NCBI GenBank assembly: GCA_030849805.1
Contig: JASANZ010002158.1
Coordinates: 1-57,396, forward strand
Direction of reading: 5' to 3'
DNA length: 57,396 bases
From: Sergeia podlipaevii
Taxonomy: Eukaryota > Euglenozoa > Kinetoplastea > Trypanosomatida > Trypanosomatidae
In this document: in pieces, positions 28,006 through 37,942 of the stretch
How positions within the stretch are numbered: the stretch's first letter is position 1
Layout of the letters: each line of letters begins with the position of its first letter
Made by a program: the position numbers and the translations under genes
Notes under the pieces: generated by a model
Told to the model about the DNA's origin: nothing
Database searches by the model: none
Seen by the model: only the letters and a program-made list of their open reading frames with translations

Positions 28006-29607
28006 TCACAAAGAAGCATCTTGAAGCGCAGCACAACGTTCATTGATTGCAGAAATGCTCACATCACGGAGAGAATCCAACACGGGACACCGTGGCATAG
28101 GAGAGTTGTCAAATTGATAAAAATCAGCATCAATTCGGTCAGGTGACCATGGATCCTCACAAGTCGAAAGCGAACTTGTTGGCGACAACGGGGGTGGCGG
28201 AGCAACACGAGCCGGTTGATACACTGGTTTAACCTGCTCAAGCTCATCACTGTAACCAGCACTGCTACCTTCCCGAGAGAACTGTGAAGCCATCATCTCC
28301 CGTTGTTGTGCGATCTTGCAGCTGAGGCGGCACTCTTCCTCTAGAGCACGTCGACGTTCTGAATCTAGAGCAGTACCGCTGGGCACCACTGTGCGTCTTT
28401 GTAAAACGGGGCCAAGTTCAGTTGAGCTTTCATAAACTGCAGTTGCGTTGTAACCCTTTTGAAGTACATCAGCTGAACTATTCCCTACCGCTGCTTTCGC
28501 GGGCGAGCGAGATACGACTCTAACTTCAGGGACCCTGAGATCAACTTCGTCAGACAGAAACGCCACGCGGCGCGGCGGTGTTGCTGAGTCGGCTTGTTCC
28601 CGATTCTGAGACGTTGACATTACAGGTGAAGATGAACACATGCTATTACTACTCTGGTTACGTAGGACAGGTGGCGCTGCAGTCGTCCCCAGAATATGAT
28701 CTGGAAGGGCATTCGTGCTATCAATAAAGCAACGACCTTGTGATCCAGGCGATGACATTCTAGCGTGCCGTGCTTGCACGTTCCGGATTTGCCCTGTGAG
28801 CTTCGCATCTTCATAGCTTTCCCCAGACCACGACATCAGAATTTTCCGTTCACGCTTTTCCTGAAATGCTACGGCACGTCGGCAATGCGCCTGCAAATAA
28901 AACAGCTCAAACGCTGCCATGCGGATTGTTTCCATCTCAACACCATAATTGAAAGCGCTACCAATGTAATTTAGCTCATTTACTTCCTCGTTGGAAATAA
29001 AGGCGCGGTCCTCAACTTCTTGTGAACGAAGCAGCAGTAGTGCCTGCATCAGTATAGGCTTTATGTGGAGGTTGTTTTCTTCGTCGCAATCGCTACAATG
29101 GCGAGCATCTGCAACGTTCTTTTTACGCGGCTTCACTTCCTCTTGTTGCAAAAGAGAACGATGGGTCTTAGAAGCAGGACCCAGAATATCGCTCGCAGAA
29201 ATACCAGAAGCAAATTTTTTCGCAGTCGTTCCGGCATTCCACCCAAGTGAAAAAGGGACTATTGTAGATGAAGACATTTTCTTTGGCACACATTTGCGTT
29301 GTTGTGCTGGGACTGGACGCTTTTTGGGCTGCGGTATTCGAACAGGAGGAGGTGGCGCAGAAAAAATTCTCCTCCGTTGAGGACTAGCAACCGGTGTAAA
29401 TGTCACACTAGGTCCACCTCTAGGTGGCGCTGCGAGAGTGCGACGCGCAGGAAACCAATCATTGGGATTATAAAAAATGGGCTGCGGAGACGGATTTTCA
29501 AATTCGGAATACAGCATTGAGGTCGGCTGGCCATACACCCCTAAACGGCGCTCTCTCTGTATTCTAAGTTCTTCTAAACGCTCTGCGCGACTAGAAGATG
29601 ATCCCAT
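28006..29607 (-). CDS. Disordered protein with N-myristoylation signal
   Basis: A 533-residue protein from an ATG at 29607. The N-terminus MGSSSSRAERLEE fits the myristoylation consensus (Gly2, Ser at position 6, basic residues after), so it is likely membrane-anchored. Most of the chain is Pro/Ser/Arg-rich and disordered. A possible folded helical block lies at about residues 165-270, with NLHIKPILMQALLLLRSQEV and EMETIRMAAFELFYLQAHCR. A CSDCDEE motif precedes it but is too short to call a zinc site. The C-terminus ends INERCAALQDASL. No enzyme motif and no family recognised. Confidence 0.82.
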   Translation of the reverse strand: MGSSSSRAERLEELRIQRERRLGVYGQPTSMLYSEFENPSPQPIFYNPNDWFPARRTLAAPPRGGPSVTFTPVASPQRRRIFSAPPPPVRIPQPKKRPVPAQQRKCVPKKMSSSTIVPFSLGWNAGTTAKKFASGISASDILGPASKTHRSLLQQEEVKPRKKNVADARHCSDCDEENNLHIKPILMQALLLLRSQEVEDRAFISNEEVNELNYIGSAFNYGVEMETIRMAAFELFYLQAHCRRAVAFQEKRERKILMSWSGESYEDAKLTGQIRNVQARHARMSSPGSQGRCFIDSTNALPDHILGTTAAPPVLRNQSSNSMCSSSPVMSTSQNREQADSATPPRRVAFLSDEVDLRVPEVRVVSRSPAKAAVGNSSADVLQKGYNATAVYESSTELGPVLQRRTVVPSGTALDSERRRALEEECRLSCKIAQQREMMASQFSREGSSAGYSDELEQVKPVYQPARVAPPPPLSPTSSLSTCEDPWSPDRIDADFYQFDNSPMPRCPVLDSLRDVSISAINERCAALQDASL

Positions 29608-30106
29608 AGCAAAAGAATAAGAAACACAAAGCTAATGCAAATATCTAACGTAAAAAGTAAATGCGTAATTTTCTTTTTAAAAAATCACAACCGCTTGCAG
29701 ATAAATATTTTTCGGCACGCGGCCAAAGTCGCCAAAAGAGAAAAACACTTTAAATACTATGAAAAAAATTTCTAAAATTGTCTTTTAAATTTTCCTATTT
29801 TGCATGTTTTTATTTTTACAAAAGGGGAACACATAAAATAGAAAAATTCTTACAAAAGCAAAGCATAGAAAATAGTAAAAATAATATAATTAACGTCAAT
29901 GATATGTTACATTGCAAAAATAAAAGTGAAAAATGATAGTGCGGCATTTATTTATGTCCATATATAGCACTTACAGTCAATTTGTCTGTGCTCTTCAAGA
30001 GCGTGCCAATTTATATTTTGTAATTGTTTATGCGTCCGTGCAAGCAAAAAATCAAAACAGTGAAAAGAAAAACACAGCAATAAAAGCAAAGTAAACAAAC
30101 AAAAAT
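29608..30106. other. Intergenic spacer, very AT-rich
   Basis: Notably AT-rich even for this window, and marks the left side of the AT-rich zone around the strand switch. No gene seen. Confidence 0.5.
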
Positions 30107-31837
30107 CTAACATTCATCACGAACATAACAAAAAACATATGCAAGTGAAAGATCGGGTTGACTAGCATTTCCTATTTCTTCATCACTTATATGTGCCCAG
30201 ATATTGTCGCTACCACATGCATCAGCAGTATAATGTCCACCATGCATATTACCTTGATGATTGACAATCCCAGTAAGCGTGTATTTGGATTTTGAAAAGC
30301 TCGAGCTGACAAACTGGGATAAATTCAAATGCTTCTGAAAAAATACTGAACTGTTCACCTTTGCCATAGAAGAAAAATCGCCATAGCTACGAAAACGCTT
30401 CAATGAAACAAATAATACTTTCGGCAAACTGTGGAACATTAGCTTCTTCTTTGCTGCCACCTTGTTTTTGCATCTAGCGCACAAATATAGCGAATCTTGA
30501 GCAAGAACTTCTTCGCGGCAATAGGCAGAAAAGCAATCTTCAATCGCAATTTTCTGGGTTTTCGGAATTGGAAGCTCAAGTCCCAAAGATGGGTTAAAGG
30601 AACGACTTACTTGACCACAAGAAGGGCATTCAATCGAACTTCGTTCCTGAAACGCACATAAATCGACAATGATAGATGAATTTCGTTGAGCATACTGCCA
30701 CCAGTAACTCCTCGCAATATTATCGTCCGATCCTGTTGTATTGTCGATTTCCACTGAAGGCACATTATTTTTACCGCTCATATTCAGTTCGTTGTGAATC
30801 CCATCAAGAAGAACCCGCAAAAATTCGTTAGCATCTTGCTGTTTGTTGTCTGAAAATGGCTCATATATTTCACCAATAGCACGCTTAAAGGGTGAGGCAC
30901 TAACTGCAAAAGAGCACTTCTCACGTCGTAATTCTCTAATGACATAACTGAAGGAATTAGTTAAGCGGCCAGGTGGACGATCCCCAACCTTGACAAGATT
31001 TTTTATATAGTCATCTGTCAAAAAATATGCGCCTACAGGAGTCGTGTTCAAGATCTGCAAAACACTGTTCATAAAGCACGTATTTCCCAAATTGATGATT
31101 CCTCGCCGAGGGGACGTCATCGGTCTATTCACAGTGTTAAAACGCCACGTTTCGTAACATGAGGTAGATACCACAGTCGTTTTGGGAGGAGAAGGCACAA
31201 GGCGCGACTCTGGTGGCGAATAATTCGCATATAACGGTGGAGCTACACCCAACGAACCGCTTTGGGGACGCGGCACAACTGTTGTTGAGCCCACAGTAGA
31301 TCCTGGAATGGATGTACTGTTTAGCAACGACATAAAATCGCTACTGCCCACCCCATTTCCATTCAGCAATTTCTGTCTACGCATTTCGTGTTGATACTGC
31401 TGAGACTTCAATGAATCATCTGTGGGAACATAGTCTTCACGCTCCAGTTGCAGTGCCACTGTTCTTTTGCGTGCTGATTCGCCTTCAGTAATTCTCTTGA
31501 TCATTGCTTTGTAGTACTCCAGCAACTTACCACCGCGAAGATTTTCTTCGTAATTCAGTGCTGAATGCATTGTTTTCCTTGCATTTGGATACGATTGACG
31601 CACCTCAATGGGGCAATCTGCGGGATCTAGGATATGCAAGCAACGCACGCAATAAAAGTATGCACGGTCATAATTCTGGTTTTTAATTTCTAAAATAACG
31701 TGCTCCATCAATTTGTCCGCAGTGGCACCAATCTGCGCGGCCGTTGCCATTGGGGCATGGTAGTTTGTGGCATGGTGGTAAATTGTTTTTACATAATCAT
31801 CGTATGAAACAACACTATCAAGTTCAAAAAAAGACAT
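30107..31837 (-). CDS. Ubiquitin carboxyl-terminal hydrolase, USP family
   Basis: A 576-residue cysteine protease that removes ubiquitin. The ATG at 31837 (MSFFELDSVVSYDDYVKTIY) is preferred; the frame extends upstream but that part is AT-rich leader. Residues 1-110 are helical and recall the USP8-type dimerisation region. The Cys box is GIINLGNTCFMNSVLQILN, with the catalytic Cys near 254. The His box is GNMHGGHYTADA, with His near 534, followed by ISDEEI carrying the third residue. QQDANEFLRVLLDGIHNEL and a CPSCGQ...LCARCKN zinc ribbon in the finger are present. All catalytic elements look intact. It is the first gene of the minus-strand array and is visibly more AT-rich in codon use than genes farther left. 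Confidence 0.95.
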   Translation of the reverse strand: MSFFELDSVVSYDDYVKTIYHHATNYHAPMATAAQIGATADKLMEHVILEIKNQNYDRAYFYCVRCLHILDPADCPIEVRQSYPNARKTMHSALNYEENLRGGKLLEYYKAMIKRITEGESARKRTVALQLEREDYVPTDDSLKSQQYQHEMRRQKLLNGNGVGSSDFMSLLNSTSIPGSTVGSTTVVPRPQSGSLGVAPPLYANYSPPESRLVPSPPKTTVVSTSCYETWRFNTVNRPMTSPRRGIINLGNTCFMNSVLQILNTTPVGAYFLTDDYIKNLVKVGDRPPGRLTNSFSYVIRELRREKCSFAVSASPFKRAIGEIYEPFSDNKQQDANEFLRVLLDGIHNELNMSGKNNVPSVEIDNTTGSDDNIARSYWWQYAQRNSSIIVDLCAFQERSSIECPSCGQVSRSFNPSLGLELPIPKTQKIAIEDCFSAYCREEVLAQDSLYLCARCKNKVAAKKKLMFHSLPKVLFVSLKRFRSYGDFSSMAKVNSSVFFQKHLNLSQFVSSSFSKSKYTLTGIVNHQGNMHGGHYTADACGSDNIWAHISDEEIGNASQPDLSLAYVFCYVRDEC

Positions 31838-32304
31838 AACTGTATATAGAGTAGGACTAAGAATAATACTTATATATATATATATTCTGGAAAATGGAGC
31901 GAAAACTGCTTTATCTTTTAAAACGTATATGTTAAAAGAAATTGTATAAATGCACTCGCTACACTTCAAAAACAAAAAATTAAAGTGGGATACAAGCATT
32001 TGCTGATAAATTCATCTTCGGAATACCAGTTAAAAGCATAAGTCAAGCGGTGGAAAAAATGCTTGGTGGATGAAAAAAATAATGCTGTTTCTATACTTTT
32101 TCTCAATGGGGTTCTCCAAAAAAGCGATATTGATCCATACAAAAGCAATAAACTCACAGAAAAAAGTACACCACGGAAGGACTGCTCATGCATGTATTTT
32201 CCCTCCCCGCCTCGGCCAACACGGAACACCGAACTGTCACCAAACCTGTATGCCTTATAAACGAAGATACCCCGCAGCCAAAGGTGTCTCACGTATGTGT
32301 CATT

Positions 32305-32317
32305 GGGGGGGGGGGGG
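32305..32317 (+). other. Poly-G tract (13 G)
   Basis: An uninterrupted run of 13 G in an otherwise AT-rich divergent region. G-rich or GT-rich tracts are associated with transcription start regions in trypanosomatids. Confidence 0.7.
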
Positions 32318-32700
32318 TGAAACTTTCGCAAAAGAGAAAGTCTGTCTGACCTCAAGTGGTACTTATAGTTGTTCATACCACAAGGTATTTCCCACATCAG
32401 GACACATACCGCTATGAAAAGAGGAGCAACAGCGCCTTTCTTTTCACATGGAGATTGGCCACAGCCTTTGCTTCATGGTCGTACTCTTAACGCGCTGTGG
32501 TCTTGTTCACTACTGGCATACAAGTTTCTTTTCTTAAGTCACATTTTGTTCCTTGGGACTTGTTGGATCGAACTTCTGTTACAAGCATCTAGCTTTTTAT
32601 GCGAATAGCACTTTTGTTTACTAATTGCCTATCATCAATAGCCGTCCCATGCTCACCAAACAATTGAACATTATGTTTTCAACTCCTACAAACTATGAAT

Positions 32701-32747
32701 TGTTTTTATTTTCTTTTCATTTTAACCGTTTTGTACTTCATCTTCAG
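32701..32747 (+). promoter_or_regulatory. Candidate trans-splice acceptor for the zinc transporter
   Basis: A T-rich tract at 32701-32745 followed by AG at 32746-32747, giving a 5' leader of about 118 nt. A second AG at 32859-32860 would leave only 5 nt before the ATG and is less likely. Confidence 0.45.
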
Positions 32748-32865
32748 TGATACGCATAGTAGATCTAGAGAGTGTTTTCCCGTAATATCGCAGCTTAAAA
32801 ACAAATTGTATATATATAGATATATATATATACTTCTTTTTTCGTCGATTGATTTTCTAGTTAGG

Positions 32866-34665
32866 ATGTCACGTTTAGGGGCTTATGCATCAGCTGCCAT
32901 CCTAGCAGCGCTTTTAACTTTAGGTTCTCTATTTATTCGAGGGACAACATTTGGCACAGCGTGGCAAAGTTGTTTTGTTGGGTTAGGGTACGTTGTTGGA
33001 TGCATCTTTAGCGCAAGACACAGCGCAGCGGACTGGCAAAATCCGATATACAGACGACTTGATTTCAATGCCATTATTTATGCTTTTTTCTTTTATGCAG
33101 TAACATCAGCAGTCCGTTATCTTGATCTTATCACGTTAATCTCTCTTTTGTTATGTATTCTTTCAGCCTGCTTTGCTCCTGAGAATCGCCGCGTAGCAGC
33201 CAGGAGAAATAAAGTAATGTTATCTGCTGCGAGTGGAGTTGTCGTTAGCTTTACTCTATTTGGAAACCGTGGTGGTGCTCCTCTTCATTCTGTGGTATTT
33301 GGCGCAGTGATGTTACTTTTGGCTGTTCTGACTCCTAGCTTTTCCTCGGTCGCCAGCGCTACAGTAGAATGGAGGAACAGCGTGACAGCAATTTTGATTT
33401 TGGCTTTTGCTGGCGCAGCCCAAGGCTATTACGGCGGTGGATTAGGTGTTTCTGGTGAAAATATCGTTTTACCCGTTGTATTGTTTATTGTCTCGGCTGC
33501 TGTATTTGGTATTTTATCATCAGGACACTTGGAGACTCTTTTCAAAGGTGGATATCCGCATGTTATTGCATGTGTTGCTGTGGTTTGTGGTGTTGGGGAG
33601 ATAACTGGTTATGGTGTCGTACCATATTTTGGAATTAATCTCCAAACCACAGCTTCGTTTCTTTGCATAGCTTTTCTTGTAACACGTTTTTCTTTTGATT
33701 ACCCTCCCAAACAGGCAAAAGTAACACAATTGTTTTCGAACACTCGAGAGGGAAAGTTGCGTATTTTTCTGTTTTTGACCGTGTTGATAATGTTTCTCGA
33801 ATTCTTTTATGGGCTTCACGTTAACTCTTTGGGTCTTGTTTCCGATTCTTTTCATATGCTGCTAGACGCCGTCTCGATTTGTGTGGGTCTCGTGGCGGCT
33901 TCTGTTTCACATGCGCGTTCCAGTTCTGAAACACATCCATTTGGTTACAAAAGATACGAGGTTGTTGGAGGATTTGTTAATGGAGTATTGCTGTTATTTA
34001 TTGCGCTTTTTGTGATGATGGAATCGATCGAAAGAATTTTTGATCCACCAGAAATTGAAGGCGCGTATCTGTTGCCTGTTGCGATTGTTGGACTTCTTAT
34101 TAACATTGTCGGTGTTGTGTTTTTTCACGATTCTCACGGTCATTCCCACTCTCATGGTGACCATGACAATTGCGGCGGACACCCACACGCTTCATCTGGT
34201 CAAGTGGACCACAATATGCGTGGTGTTTATTTGCATATTTTGGCTGATATGTTAGGAAGCGTGAGTGTGATTATTTCTGGAGTGCTTATTCATTTATTTG
34301 GTCTGCGGGTTGCTGACCCTATCTGCAGTGCAATTAGCGCCACTTTTATTTTGGCGTCTGCGTTTCCACTTTTGGAAGGAACGGGCAAAGTTTTACTTCT
34401 TTCTGCACCAGAAGTGGAGGCTGATTTTTGTGCGCAGTTAGCAAGTAAAATTAGCCAAACTACACTTGTAAGTCAAGTTGAATCTGTGAAGGTGTGGATT
34501 CATTCTACACCACCACGCGATTTGTTGTTTTGCTGTGTGTCGGCGAAGCTTCAGCAAGGCCGTCCGTATGACTTATCACACGAAACAATTTCCCAATTGT
34601 GTCGTGACCAGGTTGCCAGCATTTTGTCCATTTCAAATGCGAGTATAGTTCTTCATTTAGAGTAG
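32866..34665 (+). CDS. Cation diffusion facilitator zinc transporter, ZnT5/Msc2-like
   Basis: A 599-residue membrane protein from the ATG at 32866 (MSRLGAYASAAILAALLTLG). An in-frame ATG at 32695 precedes it but lies before the likely splice acceptor. The N-terminal half (to about 295) has eight or more hydrophobic segments. The C-terminal half is a canonical CDF module. It begins FYGLHVNSLGLVSDSFHMLL, carries the paired metal-site motifs HMLLD and HILAD, and has a His-rich loop (HDSHGHSHSHGDHDN) between helices IV and V. A cytosolic C-terminal domain follows. CDF proteins export Zn2+ from cytosol into the secretory pathway or vesicles in exchange for protons. The extra N-terminal helices place it with ZnT5/Msc2 types, which act in ER/Golgi. 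It is AT-rich compared with the genes to its right. Confidence 0.93.
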   Translation: MSRLGAYASAAILAALLTLGSLFIRGTTFGTAWQSCFVGLGYVVGCIFSARHSAADWQNPIYRRLDFNAIIYAFFFYAVTSAVRYLDLITLISLLLCILSACFAPENRRVAARRNKVMLSAASGVVVSFTLFGNRGGAPLHSVVFGAVMLLLAVLTPSFSSVASATVEWRNSVTAILILAFAGAAQGYYGGGLGVSGENIVLPVVLFIVSAAVFGILSSGHLETLFKGGYPHVIACVAVVCGVGEITGYGVVPYFGINLQTTASFLCIAFLVTRFSFDYPPKQAKVTQLFSNTREGKLRIFLFLTVLIMFLEFFYGLHVNSLGLVSDSFHMLLDAVSICVGLVAASVSHARSSSETHPFGYKRYEVVGGFVNGVLLLFIALFVMMESIERIFDPPEIEGAYLLPVAIVGLLINIVGVVFFHDSHGHSHSHGDHDNCGGHPHASSGQVDHNMRGVYLHILADMLGSVSVIISGVLIHLFGLRVADPICSAISATFILASAFPLLEGTGKVLLLSAPEVEADFCAQLASKISQTTLVSQVESVKVWIHSTPPRDLLFCCVSAKLQQGRPYDLSHETISQLCRDQVASILSISNASIVLHLE

Positions 34666-35257
34666 CAGCGGTGATTTTTTATTTCTTTATTTTGCTGTTG
34701 GAAATGTGCTACTTACGAATGAAGCAGAGTTATAATTCCTCTTTTTGGTGTAAATATAATTGTTTCTTTTTTCCCTTAGTTGACGTTTTTTTTGTCTTTT
34801 TCAAAGCATTTTTTGTCGTGTTACATGAATAACCTGTTTGGTGAAAGTAAGTGAGATATTGGTTCTTCGTACATAAATGGCAAACAAATGTTATCTAGAT
34901 ATATATTTTTTTGAAGTGGTAATGTGGATTGCTTTGTTTTTCTCTGTGATGAGGAAATCAATTTTAGTGATTTATATATACAACAATTTGAGTATATACT
35001 ATAATGCATACAATGGAATTATTTTCTGGCTTCTTTTTCCTTTATATTCAAAAAGTGATACTGTTCTCGCGTTAGCACCTCATCTGTTTAACAAATGTGT
35101 CTTGTGCTGCAAATACTACATATTTATGCGTTCATTTTATCCCATTTTTTGTACATTATTTCTATTTTTTTTAATATGATCTTTATTGTTTACAGTACCT
35201 CTTTTTTGAACATTATTTTCTAGTGTTGTTTTAGCATTTACTTTGCCATTTCCCAAC
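34666..35257. promoter_or_regulatory. Intergenic spacer with CCT2 splice signals
   Basis: T-rich spacer. Pyrimidine-rich stretches at 35151-35168 and 35199-35221 precede candidate acceptors AG at 35194-35195, 35222-35223 and 35233-35234, all within 65 nt of the ATG at 35258. No gene seen. Confidence 0.5.
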
Positions 35258-36847
35258 ATGTTTTTTGCTAACCAGGCTTCTCAGGTCCTTAGGGAGGGCG
35301 CCTCACAGGAAAAGGGCGAGCGCGCTCGTCTGATGAACATTATGGGTGCCGTTTCTGTCGCTGATATTGTCAAGACCACTCTTGGCCCCAAGGGTATGGA
35401 CAAGATTCTTCAGGGCATGGATCGCTCTCAGTCCGTTCGTGTCACCAACGATGGCGCAACAATTCTGAAGTCTCTCTTCATGGACAACCCTGCCGCTAAG
35501 ATTCTCATTGATATGAGCAAGACGCAGGATGACGAGGTTGGTGATGGCACGACCAGCGTGACGGTGCTTGCTGGTGAGCTCCTGCGCAATGCTGAGAAGC
35601 TCTTGGACCAGTCTATCCATCCCCAGACCATTATTGAAGGCTACCGTATGGCGTCAACCGTTGCTCAGGAAGCTCTAGCTGCATCTGCAGAGGATCATGG
35701 CAACGACGAGAAGCTCTTCTACGAGGATCTTATTCGCATTGCCAAGACTACCCTGAGCTCCAAGATTATTACTGTCGAATCCGACCACTTTGCTAAGCTG
35801 TGTGTAGACTCCGTGCTGCGCCTCAAGGGCAGCGGCAACCTCGAGATGATCAACATTATGAAAAAACTCGGTGGCACTCTTCGCGACAGCTACCTGGAAC
35901 CCGGCTTCCTTCTTGACAAGAAGATCGGTATTGGCCAGCCCCGTCACCTGGAGAATGCCAAGATTATGGTAGCCAACACTCCCATGGATACCGATAAGAT
36001 TAAGATCTTTGGTGCAAAGGTGAACGTCGACAGCGTCTCGGGGCTCGCTGAGGTGGAGGCTTCCGAAAAGGCAAAGATGAAGGACAAGTGCATGAAGATC
36101 ATCAACCACAATATTAACTGCTTTATTAACCGTCAACTTATCTACAACTATCCCGAGGAGATTTTTGCTCAGCACGGTATTATGGCTATTGAGCATGCCG
36201 ATTTCGATGGTATTGAGCGTCTTGCCAAGGCTCTGGGCGCTGATGTAGTTTCTACTTTTGATGAGACTGACAAGGTGCAGTACGGCTTCGCTGAACGCAT
36301 CGATGAAGTCATGATTGGCGAGGGCACCGTCATCCGCTTCTCCGGTCTTCCCAAGGGCGAGGCTTGCACCATTGTGCTCCGTGGTACCTCTCGTCACATC
36401 CTTGATGAGGCTGAGCGCTCTGTGCACGATGCGCTCTGCGTAATCTCCGAGACCGTCAAGGAGACCCGCACCGTCCTCGGCGCTGGCTGCTCTGAGTTCC
36501 TCATGGCGCGCGCTGTGGAAGAGAAGGCTCGCACAATCCCTGGCAAGCGCCAGCTTGCGATGATGGCCTTTGCTACTGCTCTTCGCACCCTCCCTGCTAT
36601 CATTGCGGATAACGCCGGTCTGGATAGCAACGATCTTGTCACCCGTCTTCAGGCTGAGCACTACAACGGCAACAAGACCTTTGGCATTGACGTGATCAAC
36701 GGCGACATCGCTGACGTGAAGACCATGGGTATCACCGAGTCGTACAAGGTGAAGAGCTCTGTCGTGGCCTACTCTTCTGAGGCTGCAGAGATGATCCTTC
36801 GCGTTGACGATGTCCTCCGTGCTGTCCCTCGTCAGCGCACACAATAA
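35258..36847 (+). CDS. CCT2: T-complex chaperonin subunit beta
   Basis: A 529-residue group II chaperonin subunit from the ATG at 35258 ([20 protein letters not shown]). The CCT ring folds actin, tubulin and other proteins using ATP. The nucleotide-site motifs are present: TLGPKG at 41-46, NDGATIL at 64-70 and GDGTTS at 95-100, and later [11 protein letters not shown] and [12 protein letters not shown]. The beta assignment rests on stretches shared with CCT2, such as [30 protein letters not shown] and [14 protein letters not shown]. Length is normal. Codon use is strongly GC/C-ending, in sharp contrast to the AT-rich gene immediately upstream, which fits a highly expressed gene. Confidence 0.97.
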   Translation: MFFANQASQVLREGASQEKGERARLMNIMGAVSVADIVKTTLGPKGMDKILQGMDRSQSVRVTNDGATILKSLFMDNPAAKILIDMSKTQDDEVGDGTTSVTVLAGELLRNAEKLLDQSIHPQTIIEGYRMASTVAQEALAASAEDHGNDEKLFYEDLIRIAKTTLSSKIITVESDHFAKLCVDSVLRLKGSGNLEMINIMKKLGGTLRDSYLEPGFLLDKKIGIGQPRHLENAKIMVANTPMDTDKIKIFGAKVNVDSVSGLAEVEASEKAKMKDKCMKIINHNINCFINRQLIYNYPEEIFAQHGIMAIEHADFDGIERLAKALGADVVSTFDETDKVQYGFAERIDEVMIGEGTVIRFSGLPKGEACTIVLRGTSRHILDEAERSVHDALCVISETVKETRTVLGAGCSEFLMARAVEEKARTIPGKRQLAMMAFATALRTLPAIIADNAGLDSNDLVTRLQAEHYNGNKTFGIDVINGDIADVKTMGITESYKVKSSVVAYSSEAAEMILRVDDVLRAVPRQRTQ

Positions 36848-37942
36848 TGTGAAAGATACCAAGGATTCTTCGATGTATGCGATTGCTGTGCACGCAGAGA
36901 GAGAGAGAGAGTGGGTTGCAGCGACAAAGGAAAATGGTATTTTTCCCCCTTTATTATTTAAACCAAGTACAGTGAAGTACTCCAATCAGTATTAAACACG
37001 ACAATCTGATTCCAGTAAGGAAAGAGAATGAAGAAAAAGGAAAAAAAAAACAAGCATGAAATGAGACAGCGAAGCCTTTTTTTTTTGACTACTTGTGCTC
37101 ACCAGGGCCGGCTCACATAGCGTCATCAGTGAATTGCAAGAGATGCGTGGCTTTTTTCGGGGGTTTACCAAAGGCAAATGATGAAGAAAGTATAGAGAGA
37201 AAACATTGTGATGTATTTGTGGCGTTCTGGCCAAGGGGGCACTTGAAGTAATGATGATGGTAAATAGAGCAATAAAAGAGACGCAGCAAGGGTGAGCTGG
37301 TTTCAACGGCGGAAGGGAAATGGATTTTGAGCGGATACATATACTATGAGTACATCCAAAGAAAAGAAATGTTAGAGAAACACGCCATGAGGCGATTGTG
37401 TCTTTGTAGAGAGGGTATAAAGACAAATCTCTGATAGACAAGTTTGCTTTTGCTGGAGATGGAATTAACTCAATTCACTTCTGCTAGGAGGAAGAAAATA
37501 TGGAGTCATTTTTCATGTTCATATATCTTTTTCTGAACATGCAAGTTCATTAATTATGCATTCTTCCTTTTCTATCCTTTTTTTTCATATGAATCATTAA
37601 CAATAAGTTATTCATCAAAGAATTTTAAGAAAAAAGAACATTAGGTTGAAAGCGGCACCGTGCGCTTCTCATTTTATAACAGTTGTATTTCATTTGGACA
37701 CCACGCGTGTGCACACAAACACAGAGAGAGAGACTAGCGAATTTAGCTGTTATTACTTTTCGTTGTCGTTGTTCTTTTTTTTTTTTTTTTTTCACGCTCT
37801 ACCGCAGGACATTCAGCGTACATCATCAGGCGATTCACTGGGTCCAACTCTGCTGTGATACTACAAGGCAAAAAGCAAAATATACTGCGCACTACTACAT
37901 TTTCAACTTCTACTAGCACTTATTTTTCTTTTTTTTTTGTAT
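36848..37942. other. Intergenic spacer with STRAP-gene splice signal
   Basis: About 1.1 kb with no gene. (GA)n near 36897-36911. A clear module lies at the end: T-tract 37772-37792 with AG at 37806-37807, giving a leader of about 135 nt for the WD40 gene. Confidence 0.55.
37772..37807 (+). promoter_or_regulatory. Candidate trans-splice acceptor for the WD40 gene
   Basis: A run of about 18 T and further pyrimidines, ending in CCGCAG with AG at 37806-37807. Confidence 0.6.

Larger units (their letters stand above)
31838..32865. promoter_or_regulatory. Divergent strand-switch region (likely RNA pol II start region)
   Basis: About 1 kb between the first minus-strand gene and the first plus-strand gene. 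Transcription diverges from here, and in kinetoplastids such regions carry H2A.Z/H4ac-marked start sites and often replication origins. It holds a 13-G run at 32305-32317 on the plus strand, a CCCTCCCCGCC patch at 32200-32210, and short inverted repeats near 32357-32387. No tRNA or snRNA gene is visible. The role is inferred from gene orientation. Confidence 0.75.

Noticed and set aside
32357..32387. Inverted repeats that might be part of a small RNA gene
   Set aside because: Stems are only 5-7 bp and there are no tRNA A/B boxes or a T-run terminator nearby in a fitting place.
35675..36985. Minus-strand 436-codon ORF
   Set aside because: Antisense shadow of CCT2, with Leu/His/Val-rich composition and no motifs.
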